Shown in pieces: positions 24,470-33,304 of a stretch of DNA of 64,000 bases; within the stretch, counting starts at the first letter, position 1; every line of letters starts with the position of its first letter. The stretch covers positions 65,613 to 129,612 of the forward strand of contig DASQDI010000040.1 of assembly GCA_035634255.1 (NCBI GenBank), given 5' to 3'. The notes under the pieces were generated by a model that saw nothing but the letters and a program-made list of their open reading frames with translations, was not told the origin of the DNA and ran no database searches. The position numbers were made by a program, and so were the translations under genes. The DNA is from DATLMR01 sp035634255 (lineage in GTDB: Bacteria; Acidobacteriota; Blastocatellia; UBA7656).

Positions 24470-26554
24470 ATGGATACAAAACAGGCCGACAAGACCAGCC
24501 TCCAGGCTTTTACGTTTGGGGGATTGTTCCGCATCAAGACCCTGGACTCGATCTTGGAGGACGCCGAAAAGCCGGAGTACCAGCTTAAGCGCGCCATCGG
24601 GCCGTTACAGTTGACGCTCTTCGGCATCGGGGCCATCATCGGCGCGGGCATTTTTGCCACGATAGGCACCGCCGCCGCGGGCGACGCGAACAGGCCGGGG
24701 GCGGGCCCCGCCCTCATGATCTCGTTCCTCATCACGGCCGTCGTCTGCGGGTTCACGGCCCTCTGTTACTCGGAGTTCGCTTCAATGGTCCCGATCTCGG
24801 GCTCGGCCTACACCTACTCGTACGCGACGCTCGGCGAAGTCGTGGCATGGATAATCGGCTGGGACCTGATCATCGAATACGCGGTCGGCAACATCGCCGT
24901 GGCCATAAGCTGGGCAAACTACGTGAAGACCCTCCTCGCCAACCTCGGGATAAGGATACCGGACTGGATATCGATGGACTACCGGACGGCCGCGAAGATC
25001 GTGGACGACAACGGGGTCCAGACGGTCTACCGAGACGCGCCGCACATATTCGGGTACCCGATTGTCTTCAACATCCTGGCCGTCCTGATCGTCGCGGCCA
25101 TAACGATCATCCTGATCTGGGGCATCCGCGAGAGCGCGCGGTTCAACGCCCTGATGGTCGGGATCAAGATACTCGTCCTCATGTTCTTCATCGTCATCGG
25201 CTTCTACTGGGTCAACCCCGCGAACTGGGGGCTGAGCCCGGTCGAGCCCGCCGTCTTCGCCCCGAACGGGTGGGCGGGCATAAGCGCGGGGGCGGCCATA
25301 ATCTTCTTCGCCTACATCGGCTTCGACGCGGTGTCGACGGTCGCGGAGGAGACTAAGAACCCGCAGCGGAGCCTGCCGATAGGGATCATCGCCTCCCTGA
25401 TAATCTGCACCCTCTTCTACGTCGTCGTCGCGGCCGTCTTCACGGGCCTGATCTCGTACCCGGAGTTGCAGACCAAGCTCGCCACCGAGCAGGCCGAGCC
25501 CCTGACCATGGCGCTAGAACACGCCGTCCCCGACTCGCGGCTGGCGGTCATCATCGTCGCCTTCGGGTCGGCCATCGCGCACACGGCGGTCCTGCTCGTC
25601 TTCCAACTCGGCCAGCCAAGAATATTCTTCTCGATGGCCCGCGACGGCCTGCTCCCCGGAGCCTTCAAGAAGGTCCACCCGAAGTACAGGACCCCTCACG
25701 TCTCAACCATACTAACGGGCCTTTTCGTGGGAGTCTTCGCGGCAGTCGCGAGCCTCGACGAGATGGTGGACCTGACCAACATAGGCACCCTCTTCGCCTT
25801 CATCCTCGTCTGCGCCGGCATAATCGTGCTCAGGGTCAAAGACCCCGCCCGCCCGCGCCCCTTCCGCGTGCCGAGCGGGTGGAAATGGACCCTGATTCTT
25901 TACGCGGCCTTCGCGGTCGGGGTTATCCTCTTCCCTATGCCCGCGGTCGCTAAAGGCGTGACGCTGCTGGTCGCCGCCGTAGTCTTCGCGCTCAGCCGGA
26001 ACCACATCTTCCCGGTGCTCGGGATAATCTCGTGCCTGTACCTCATCTATTACCTGCCGCCGACTTCATGGCTCAGGTTCGCCGCGTGGCTCAACCTGGG
26101 GTTCGTCATCTACGTCGCCTACGGCTCCATCCACAGCCGCCTGACCGGCAGGCACACGAACGAATCGGAGGCGGAGCACAACGCTCACACTTCTTACTAC
26201 GGGGCGTGGCTCGGGCTCATAGGCACGGCCCTCCTGTTCCTCATGAGGTGGTTCGACCTGTGGCTCGAAGCGCTCAAGGAACATGCGGACCTCGCGGGCT
26301 CGGCGAAGTGGGGGGCGGCCTTCTCCGACTCGCTCAAAGCCTCCTCGTGGGTCGAGGTCTCGTGGTTCCTCATCGTCCCGCTCCTGCTCAACCTGCTCGT
26401 GCTCTGCCCGATAGTCGTGCAGAGGGCGCTCAGGGCGAGGCGCGAGGGAGGCGCGGCCGGGCACGGGCAGATTACGAACGTGAGCCTCGCAATCTCCGGC
26501 GTCGTCGCCGTTGCCATAGTTGCTTACCTGACCCTCGTGATACTCCACCGGTAA
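24470..26554 (+). CDS. APC superfamily amino-acid permease, cationic amino-acid transporter-like with long C-terminus
   Basis: The start is taken at ATG 24470 (GAGGGGA 9 nt upstream); the upstream frame to 24182 is not coding-like. The 694-residue protein carries the APC helix-1 motif GIGAIIGAGIFATIG, a CYSEFASMVPISGSAYTY helix-3 region and IFFAYIGFDAVSTVAEE (helix 8). Twelve to fourteen helices are followed by an extra C-terminal region with two further helices, as in CAT-type carriers. An insertion of about 30 residues between helices 4 and 5 faces outside. It is followed after 15 bp by a second permease, probably in one transcript, and is close to a liv operon, so the region is devoted to amino-acid uptake. 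Confidence 0.88.
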   Translation: MDTKQADKTSLQAFTFGGLFRIKTLDSILEDAEKPEYQLKRAIGPLQLTLFGIGAIIGAGIFATIGTAAAGDANRPGAGPALMISFLITAVVCGFTALCYSEFASMVPISGSAYTYSYATLGEVVAWIIGWDLIIEYAVGNIAVAISWANYVKTLLANLGIRIPDWISMDYRTAAKIVDDNGVQTVYRDAPHIFGYPIVFNILAVLIVAAITIILIWGIRESARFNALMVGIKILVLMFFIVIGFYWVNPANWGLSPVEPAVFAPNGWAGISAGAAIIFFAYIGFDAVSTVAEETKNPQRSLPIGIIASLIICTLFYVVVAAVFTGLISYPELQTKLATEQAEPLTMALEHAVPDSRLAVIIVAFGSAIAHTAVLLVFQLGQPRIFFSMARDGLLPGAFKKVHPKYRTPHVSTILTGLFVGVFAAVASLDEMVDLTNIGTLFAFILVCAGIIVLRVKDPARPRPFRVPSGWKWTLILYAAFAVGVILFPMPAVAKGVTLLVAAVVFALSRNHIFPVLGIISCLYLIYYLPPTSWLRFAAWLNLGFVIYVAYGSIHSRLTGRHTNESEAEHNAHTSYYGAWLGLIGTALLFLMRWFDLWLEALKEHADLAGSAKWGAAFSDSLKASSWVEVSWFLIVPLLLNLLVLCPIVVQRALRARREGGAAGHGQITNVSLAISGVVAVAIVAYLTLVILHR

Positions 26555-26569
26555 GGACGGGTTAGCCGT

Positions 26570-28120
26570 ATGGCGAAGGCCGAAGCCCCAGTCGAACAGA
26601 AGCCCACAGGTTTTTTGGAGCGCCTCGGGCTGCTCGACTCGACCATGATAGTCGCGGGGTCGATGATCGGGTCCGGGATATTCATAGTCTCGGCCGACAT
26701 CACGAGGCGGGTCGGGTCGCCGGGCCTGCTCCTTCTGGTCTGGGTGATCACGGGGTTGCTGACCATCGCGGCCGCGCTCTCGTACGCGGAGCTGGCGGCG
26801 ATGATGCCCAGGGCCGGGGGCGTCTACGTCTACCTGCGCGAAGCGTACTCCCCGCTGTGGGGCTTCCTTTACGGGTGGACGTTCTTTCTGGTCGTACAGG
26901 GAGGGGCCCTGGCCGCGGTGTCCGTGGCCTTCGCGGTGTATTTCGACGTGCTCGTCCCCGACGCCGACATGGGGACTTCTTGGATAATAGCCCCGATAAA
27001 TCTGTCGGCCGATTACGCGATAAGCCTCTCGTGGCAGCAGCTCGTCGCGATACTGGTCCTCATGACGTTGACCGTGATCAACCTGCGCGGCATCAGGCTG
27101 GTCAGCCTCTTTCAGAACGCCTTCACCTTCACGAAGACGCTCTCGCTCGCGGGCCTCATCCTGGTCTGCATCATCGGGTATAACTCCGACGCCATCGCCC
27201 AGAACTTCGGCGATTTCTGGACGCCCCGCGGAGTCTCGACCATCCGGCCGGATTTCGAATTCATTCCGGCCGTGAGCGCGGCGAGCGGGGCCTTCGGGCT
27301 GGTCGTGGCGCTCGCCGCCGCGCAGGTCGGCTCATTGTTTTCGTCGGACGGCTGGTACTACATCACGTTCACGGCGGGCGAGGTTAAGAATCCCCGGCGC
27401 AACATACCCATCTCGCTCGTCGCGGGCACCGTCCTCGTAATAACGCTCTACCTGCTGATCAATCTCGGTTATCTGATAACGCTCCCGATCTCGGAGATTC
27501 AGGCGGCCGATTCGGACCGCGTGGCGACCGCGGCGGTGACGAGACTGGTCGGGGGCGTGGGCGCGGCGGTGATGGCTATTGCCATCATGATCTCGACCTT
27601 CGGCACCAACATCGGGACCATTCTGGGGGGCGCGCGGGTCTTTTACACGATGGCGTGCGACGGCCTTTTCTTCCGGTCCTGCGGCACGCTCAATTCCAGG
27701 CGGGTGCCGGGCGTGGCCCTGATCCTTCAATGCGTCTGGGCGTCTCTGCTCGTGCTGCCGCGCACCAGGTCGCGCGACGAAGCGGGCGTCTACCTGACCG
27801 ATGCCGCCACGGGAGCGGAGCGGTATGGGAACCTCTACGGCAGCCTGCTCGATTACGTGGTGACGGCGATACTGATCTTTTTCGTGCTGACGATCATCGG
27901 GGTCTTCGTGCTCCGGGTGAAGCGGCCCGACGCGGAACGCCCGTATAAAGCCTGGGGGTATCCCGTGCTCCCGGCCCTCTACGTAATCACCGCGAGCGCG
28001 ATCATAGTCGTCCTCGTCATCTACAAAACGCAGACCACGTGGCCGGGATTGCTGATCGTGATGACGGGCTTCCCCGTCTACTTCCTGTGGCGGCGGATAA
28101 ACCGGGACAAAGTCGCCTGA
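26570..28120 (+). CDS. APC superfamily amino-acid permease, LAT-like
   Basis: The 516-residue protein has 12 predicted helices with the APC signature MIVAGSMIGSGIFIVSADI in helix 1 and ALSYAELAAMMPRAGG in helix 3. It is shorter than its upstream neighbour and belongs to a different APC branch (exchanger/LAT-like), so the two are not a recent tandem duplicate. It lies 15 bp downstream in the same orientation. An extramembrane loop (around residues 400-420) is rich in charged residues. The substrate is probably a neutral or branched amino acid, but this is inference. Confidence 0.87.
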   Translation: MAKAEAPVEQKPTGFLERLGLLDSTMIVAGSMIGSGIFIVSADITRRVGSPGLLLLVWVITGLLTIAAALSYAELAAMMPRAGGVYVYLREAYSPLWGFLYGWTFFLVVQGGALAAVSVAFAVYFDVLVPDADMGTSWIIAPINLSADYAISLSWQQLVAILVLMTLTVINLRGIRLVSLFQNAFTFTKTLSLAGLILVCIIGYNSDAIAQNFGDFWTPRGVSTIRPDFEFIPAVSAASGAFGLVVALAAAQVGSLFSSDGWYYITFTAGEVKNPRRNIPISLVAGTVLVITLYLLINLGYLITLPISEIQAADSDRVATAAVTRLVGGVGAAVMAIAIMISTFGTNIGTILGGARVFYTMACDGLFFRSCGTLNSRRVPGVALILQCVWASLLVLPRTRSRDEAGVYLTDAATGAERYGNLYGSLLDYVVTAILIFFVLTIIGVFVLRVKRPDAERPYKAWGYPVLPALYVITASAIIVVLVIYKTQTTWPGLLIVMTGFPVYFLWRRINRDKVA

Positions 28121-28144
28121 ATAGGCGTGCGCGCGGGAGCGCCC

Positions 28145-28849
28145 TCATTCGCCGAGGTACGCCTCTTTGATCCGGGGGTCGGCGGCGAGGTCCCCCGAAA
28201 GCCCTTCCATGATGATCCTCCCCGTCTCCAGCACGTAGGCGCGGTCGGAGTGTTTCAGCGCGGCGTGCGCGTTCTGCTCGACCAATAAAATGGTCGTCCC
28301 TTCGCTCCTGATGCCTTCAATCGCCTCGAATATGGTGTGGACGACGAGGGGCGCGAGCCCGAGCGACGGCTCGTCCAGCAGGAGCATGCGCGGGCGCGAC
28401 ATGAGGGCGCGGCCCATGGCGAGCATCTGCTGTTCCCCGCCCGACAGGGTGCCGGCCTTCTGCGCCTCGCGCTCCTTCAGGCGGGGGAACATGGTGAAGA
28501 CCTTCTCCATGTCGGCCGCAATCAGGCGCTTGTCGCTTTGCAGGTAGGCCCCCATCCCCAGGTTTTCGCGGACGGTCAGGTTGGCGAAGACTCCGCGGCC
28601 TTCGGGCGACATGGAGATGCCGCGTGCCACGAGCTTGTGGGTCGGCTTGCTCGCGATGTCATTGCCCTCGAAAAGGATGCGGCCGCGTTTGGGGTTCAAC
28701 AGCCCGGTGATGGTGCGTAAAGTGGTCGTCTTACCCGCGCCGTTGGCCCCGATCAGGGTGACGACTTCGCCCTTCTCGACGTGCATCGAGATGTCTTTGA
28801 GCGCTTCGATTGCGCCGTAGCTTACCGAGATGTTTTCAAGCGTCAGCAT
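28145..28849 (-). CDS. livF: branched-chain amino-acid ABC transporter ATP-binding protein LivF
   Basis: The 234-residue ATPase has Walker A GANGAGKTT, signature LSGGEQQMLAMGRAL, Walker B MLLLDEPSLGLAP and switch His region LLVEQNA. Length and sequence fit LivF, the smaller of the two ATPases of high-affinity branched-chain amino-acid importers. It is the last gene of the five-gene liv operon, 30 bp after livG. Confidence 0.93.
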   Translation of the reverse strand: MLTLENISVSYGAIEALKDISMHVEKGEVVTLIGANGAGKTTTLRTITGLLNPKRGRILFEGNDIASKPTHKLVARGISMSPEGRGVFANLTVRENLGMGAYLQSDKRLIAADMEKVFTMFPRLKEREAQKAGTLSGGEQQMLAMGRALMSRPRMLLLDEPSLGLAPLVVHTIFEAIEGIRSEGTTILLVEQNAHAALKHSDRAYVLETGRIIMEGLSGDLAADPRIKEAYLGE

Positions 28850-28879
28850 AAGGCCTGTCTGGGGCCGGCGGCCGGCTCC

Positions 28880-29746
28880 CTAATCTCCTAAATAGGCTTC
28901 GATCACCTTCGGGTCATTCTTGATCTGTTCCGGCAGGCCGAGCGCGATTGACTTGCCGTAATCGACGACCTGTATGCGCTCGCACACGCCCATCACGACC
29001 TTCATGTTATGCTCGACCAGAAGTATCGTGAGCCCGTACCGGTCGCGTATCTCGCGGATCAGGTCCATGAGGTCTTCCGCCTCCGAAGGGTTCATGCCGG
29101 CCGCGGGCTCGTCCAGCAGCAGGAGCTTCGGCCTCGTCGCGAGCGCGCGGACTATCTCAAGTCTGCGCTGGTTGCCGTAGGGCAGGCTCGTCCCGCCCTC
29201 ATCCCTGAACCGCGCGAGGTCGAATATCCCCAGAAGCTCAAGGCAGAACTCCCTGTGCTCGCGCTCGTCGCGCCCGAAGCGGGGCAACCTCAGCACGCAG
29301 TCCAGAAGGTTCTGATTCGCGTGGATGTGGCAGGCGGTCATCACGTTTTCGAGGACGCTCATGCTGGGGAAGAGCCTTATGTTTTGGAACGTGCGCGACA
29401 CGCCGCAGGAGGCGATCTGGTAGGGCCTGAGCCCGTCTATCCGCTGCCCCTTGAAATAAATCTCGCCCGAAGTGGGCTTGTAGACGCCCGTGAGCAGGTT
29501 GAAGATCGTGGTCTTCCCCGCCCCGTTCGGCCCGATCAGGCCATAGATCTCGCCCTCGCGGACTGCCAGGTCGAGCTCGTTCACGGCGACGAGCCCGCCG
29601 AACCGGATGGTGCATTTTTTCGCCTCAAGGACCACGCCGGCGTTCGCGTCCGGCCGCCGCGTCGACCTCATCGTGCGCGCGGCTTCCGTGATTATGGACT
29701 CTTCCTTGGTCGCCTTGACGGGATCCTGCTCGGGCTGATTACTCAT
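28880..29746 (-). CDS. livG: branched-chain amino-acid ABC transporter ATP-binding protein LivG
   Basis: The 288-residue ATPase has Walker A GPNGAGKTT, Walker B LLLLDEPAAGMNP, the LivG-specific insertion with TFQNIRLFPSMSVLENV, and the switch LLVEHNM. The signature LSGGQ is replaced by SLPYGNQRR, which is normal for LivG. An N-terminal extension of about 40 residues (Lys/Glu/Thr-rich) precedes the core. The start directly abuts the livM stop. Confidence 0.93.
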   Translation of the reverse strand: MSNQPEQDPVKATKEESIITEAARTMRSTRRPDANAGVVLEAKKCTIRFGGLVAVNELDLAVREGEIYGLIGPNGAGKTTIFNLLTGVYKPTSGEIYFKGQRIDGLRPYQIASCGVSRTFQNIRLFPSMSVLENVMTACHIHANQNLLDCVLRLPRFGRDEREHREFCLELLGIFDLARFRDEGGTSLPYGNQRRLEIVRALATRPKLLLLDEPAAGMNPSEAEDLMDLIREIRDRYGLTILLVEHNMKVVMGVCERIQVVDYGKSIALGLPEQIKNDPKVIEAYLGD

Positions 29747-30841
29747 TTACTCTTTGCCCCTTTTCGCGACTTCGCGCGAATCGGTCTCCGCGTCGTTGGC
29801 GATGGGAAGCCCCTTCGACGCGCCGACCGCTTCGTCACTCACGCGGCCCTTCTGGGGCCGCCTCAGCCAGTTGAGCCCGAACTCTCGCTGGCCCAGCATG
29901 CCCTGAGGTCTGGTGAGCATGATCACTATCAACAAAGCGGAATAGATGACCAGACGCCACTCGGAGAACTCGCGCAGCAGTTCGGGCAGCGCGGTGATCA
30001 GTATCGCCCCGAGTATCGAGCCGGTGATCGACCCCATCCCGCCGAGGACTATCATTATGATGATTTCAAAAGAGCGTATGAACTGAAAATCGTTGGTGCT
30101 GAGGAACTTCGTGTAATGGCCGAACAGGACTCCCCCTATGCCGGCGAAGGCCGAGCTTATGACGAAGGCCAGGACCTTATAGCGCGTCGTGTGGATGCCC
30201 ATCGCCTCCGACGCGAGCTCGTCCTCGCGGATCGAGACCAGCGCGCGGCCGACGTTCGAATGGACTATGTTTCTGACGACGACGACGGTGATGACGGCGA
30301 ACGCGCCGACCCATAAGAAGTCCGAGTAGCCGGGGACCGTGAACCCGGTCGCGCCGCCTACCTTATCTATGTTGAGAATCACGATCCGAATGATCTCGGC
30401 AAAGCCGAGGGTGACGATGGCGAGGTAGTCCCCGCGGAGCCGGAGGCTCGGTATTCCCACCACGAGGCCCGCGAGCGCCGCGGCCAACCCTCCGGCGAGC
30501 AAGGCCAGCAAAAATATCAGGACGCTCGCCGCGCCCTCCCCGACCGCCCCGGCCAGAGACCTCTCCCACGCCTGCGCGTGGTAGACGGTCAGGTAGGCCG
30601 ACGTGTACGCGCCCACGGCCATGAAGCCCGCGTGCCCGATGGAGAACTGCCCCGTGAATCCCGTGATCAGGTTGAGCGACACCGCGAGGATTATGTTGAT
30701 GCCGGCGAGCACGAGGATGCGCCCGTAGTAGGGCGGCATCCCCACGCCGAACAGCCCTTCATCGCTGATGAGGGCGTTTATCACGTAGAGTACGGCGAAT
30801 ATGGCGAGGGCGCTGACGAGTCGTTTGACGAGTGTAGGCAT
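29747..30841 (-). CDS. livM: branched-chain amino-acid ABC transporter permease LivM
   Basis: The 364-residue permease has about ten hydrophobic helices. Typical LivM features are LNLITGFTGQFSIGHAGFMA, LRGDYLAIVTLGFAEIIR (the coupling region) and MGIHTTRYKVLAFVISSAFAGIGG. A hydrophilic C-terminal tail of about 45 residues follows the last helix. It forms the transmembrane dimer with LivH. Confidence 0.93.
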   Translation of the reverse strand: MPTLVKRLVSALAIFAVLYVINALISDEGLFGVGMPPYYGRILVLAGINIILAVSLNLITGFTGQFSIGHAGFMAVGAYTSAYLTVYHAQAWERSLAGAVGEGAASVLIFLLALLAGGLAAALAGLVVGIPSLRLRGDYLAIVTLGFAEIIRIVILNIDKVGGATGFTVPGYSDFLWVGAFAVITVVVVRNIVHSNVGRALVSIREDELASEAMGIHTTRYKVLAFVISSAFAGIGGVLFGHYTKFLSTNDFQFIRSFEIIIMIVLGGMGSITGSILGAILITALPELLREFSEWRLVIYSALLIVIMLTRPQGMLGQREFGLNWLRRPQKGRVSDEAVGASKGLPIANDAETDSREVAKRGKE

Positions 30842-30925
30842 AAGAATCAGGTCTGAGCTTTGACTGACGGGTCCGGGCCGGGTCTCAAAAACTGAACATC
30901 CGGAACCCCCGTTTCAAATCCCGGC

Positions 30926-31843
30926 TCACACTTTCTCCTGAACGGTCGTGCCGAGCAAGCCCGCAGGGCGGAACAACAAGACCAGTATGAGAATCGAGAA
31001 GGCCACCGCGTCCCTGTACGTCGAAGGTATGCCGACGCTCTGCCCATAGCCGACCACGAACGTTTCGGCCGCGCCGATCAGCAGGCCGCCCAGCACCGCG
31101 CCCGGTATGTTGCCGATGCCCCCGAGCACCGCCGCGACGAAGGCCTTCAGGCCCGTGATGATCCCCATCAGCGGGTCGATCTGCGGGTTGTACTGGGCCG
31201 TCAGCACCCCCCCGGCCGCGGCGAGCGCCGAGCCCAGGGCGAAGGTGAACGCGATGATCACGTCAGTGTTGATGCCCATCAGCTTCGCCGAGTTCAGGTT
31301 GAAGGAGACGGCGCGCATGGCCGTGCCGACTTTCGTCTTGTAGATGATCCATTGCAGCAGAAGCATCAGCGCGATTGAGACGGCGAAGATGACCAGCTGG
31401 GATTTGGATATGGCGGCGTTGCCGAACAGGGGGTAATTTTCGTTCTGCAAAAGCTGGGGGAAGGACTTCGGCGCCCCCCCGAAGATCACGACCGCCAGGT
31501 TCTCTAGCAGCAGCGACACGCCTATCGCGGTGATCAGGGTGGTCATGCGCGCGTACTTCCTGACGGGCCTGTAGGCGAACCTCTCGATGGCCACGCCCAC
31601 GGCCGCGGCGACGAGCATCGAGCCGAGCAGCACGATGAGCAGGCCGATCAGGCTCGGCTGATTCCCGAAACCGAGGGCCGGCGCGATGAAGTACCCCGCG
31701 AACGCGCCGACCATGTAGATGTCGCCGTGGGCAAAGTTGATTAGCCGCAGGATGCCATAAACCATCGTGTACCCGAGCGCGATCAGGGCGTATATTGACC
31801 CGATGGTGAGGCCGTTGATCAGTTGCTGAATAAAAGTGTCCAT
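30926..31843 (-). CDS. livH: branched-chain amino-acid ABC transporter permease LivH
   Basis: The 305-residue permease opens with FIQQLINGLTIGSIYALIAL and GYTMVYGILRLINFAHGD, the classic LivH start, and has about eight helices. The late segment AVLGGIGNIPGAVLGG is the family loop before the last helices. It is separated from the binding-protein gene by about 106 bp that contain a strong hairpin, and from livM by 84 bp without a recognised signal. Confidence 0.93.
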   Translation of the reverse strand: MDTFIQQLINGLTIGSIYALIALGYTMVYGILRLINFAHGDIYMVGAFAGYFIAPALGFGNQPSLIGLLIVLLGSMLVAAAVGVAIERFAYRPVRKYARMTTLITAIGVSLLLENLAVVIFGGAPKSFPQLLQNENYPLFGNAAISKSQLVIFAVSIALMLLLQWIIYKTKVGTAMRAVSFNLNSAKLMGINTDVIIAFTFALGSALAAAGGVLTAQYNPQIDPLMGIITGLKAFVAAVLGGIGNIPGAVLGGLLIGAAETFVVGYGQSVGIPSTYRDAVAFSILILVLLFRPAGLLGTTVQEKV

Positions 31844-31896
31844 AAAACGGAGGCCGTCCTCGCGCGCTTCTTTTTTTCAGGTCGGGTTGATTGGGT

Positions 31897-31932
31897 CGCT
31901 CCGGCGGGGGCGGAGTCTGAGGCCCCCGCCGG
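31897..31932 (-). promoter_or_regulatory. strong intercistronic hairpin between the liv binding-protein gene and livH
   Basis: A perfect 13-bp stem (31897-31909 with 31920-31932) encloses a 10-nt loop. It is GC-rich and is not followed by a T run on the minus strand, so it is more likely an RNA-stability element or partial attenuator than a full terminator. Such an element would leave more mRNA for the binding protein than for the permeases. Confidence 0.5.
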
Positions 31933-31949
31933 AGTCTCGTCTCAGAGTT

Positions 31950-33131
31950 TTACTTCTGGCTCACTTCGACGGAGCCCTCGGGCTTGAGTGGCTCTTTGTA
32001 GACGAACTTGCCGTTCTGCAATTCGAGCACGACGGCGGGCTTGACGGCATTGCGCTCGGCGTTGATGGAGATGTTGCCGGTGACGCTCGCGAAGTTCGAG
32101 GTCTGGGCAATCGCGTCCCGCAGTTTAGCCGGGTCGGTGGTCCCCGCGCGCCCGATGGCGTCGGCCAGGACCTTCAGGGAGTCGTAGCCCAGGGCGGCAA
32201 TCGCGTCGGGCGGCAGCCCGTTGTACCGCGCCTTGTAGTCGGCCACGAACTTCTGGATGGCGGGCGACGGGTCGTCTATCGAATAGTGGTTCGCCATGAA
32301 GGAGCCGTTGAGCGCGTCGCCCCCGAGCTCCCAAAGCTGCGGCGCGTCCCACCCGTCGGAGCCGAGCAGGGGGGCGGTGATGCCCAGCTGCTTCGCCTGC
32401 TTCGCGATCACCCCGACCTGACCGTAGTAACCCGGTATGAAGATCACGTCCGGGTTCGCGGACCTTATGGAGGTTAACTGGCCGCTGAAATCACGGTCCG
32501 TCTGCGTGTAGGACTGCTTCTGGACGACCTGCCCGCCGAGGCTGCTGAAGCTGGCCTCGAAGAACTGTGTGAGGCCGCGGCTGTAATCGGAGTTGACATC
32601 GAGCATGATGGCGGCGGTCTTCGCCTTCAGAGTGTTGGCGGCGAATTTCGCCATCACGTCGCCCTGGAACGGATCGATGAAGCACACGCGGAAGATGTAG
32701 TCGCCCACGGCCGTCACCTTCGGGTTGGTCGAGGAGGGCGTGATCATCGGTATCTTTGCCTGCTGGGCGATTGGCGCGGCGGCCAGCGAGTTTGAAGAAG
32801 CGACCTCTCCGAGTACGGCGTGCACCTTGTCCTGGTTGATCAGCTTGGTCACGACCGTCGCCGCCTGCTCGGGGCGCCCCTGATCGTCTTCGATCACAAG
32901 CTCGATCTGGCGGCCGTTCACGCCGCCCGCCTTGTTTATCTCGTCGGCGGCCATCTTCATGCCGTTCACGCTGGACTGCCCGAAGCTCGAAGTCTGCCCG
33001 GACAAATCCATGTAAACTCCCACTTTTATCGGCCCGGTATCGCCGCCTTTCGTGGTGCCCCCCCTCTGCTCGCAGCCGAAGGCGGAAAGCACACACAGGA
33101 CTAACGTCAAAGTCAAAGAAGTACGTTTCAT
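31950..33131 (-). CDS. branched-chain amino-acid ABC transporter substrate-binding lipoprotein
   Basis: The start is ATG 33131, preceded by GAGGG; the longer frame to 33227 is not coding-like. The 393-residue product has a lipoprotein signal peptide ending in LSAFGC, then the periplasmic binding protein type I core: IKVGVYMDLSG, a VNGMKMAADEINKAGGVNG helix, LGEVASSNSLAAAPIAQ (ligand-binding Ser/Ala stretch) and IPMITPSSTNP. It is the first gene of the liv operon. The ligand could be leucine, isoleucine or valine, but Liv-type receptors vary widely. Confidence 0.92.
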   Translation of the reverse strand: MKRTSLTLTLVLCVLSAFGCEQRGGTTKGGDTGPIKVGVYMDLSGQTSSFGQSSVNGMKMAADEINKAGGVNGRQIELVIEDDQGRPEQAATVVTKLINQDKVHAVLGEVASSNSLAAAPIAQQAKIPMITPSSTNPKVTAVGDYIFRVCFIDPFQGDVMAKFAANTLKAKTAAIMLDVNSDYSRGLTQFFEASFSSLGGQVVQKQSYTQTDRDFSGQLTSIRSANPDVIFIPGYYGQVGVIAKQAKQLGITAPLLGSDGWDAPQLWELGGDALNGSFMANHYSIDDPSPAIQKFVADYKARYNGLPPDAIAALGYDSLKVLADAIGRAGTTDPAKLRDAIAQTSNFASVTGNISINAERNAVKPAVVLELQNGKFVYKEPLKPEGSVEVSQK

Positions 33132-33304
33132 TTTGCCCTCGCAATGCATAATAATTGTGAAGTCCCACAGCCGACTGCATAACCTGCAACGAACGTGGTC
33201 CTTATGATAAATTGCTTCCGGGGGCAAATCAACCGGCGCGGGTCATAATCGGACTTTTTATCGAAAGTATCTGACCCCGCCCGCTCGACTCAGGAGGTCA
33301 TCTA

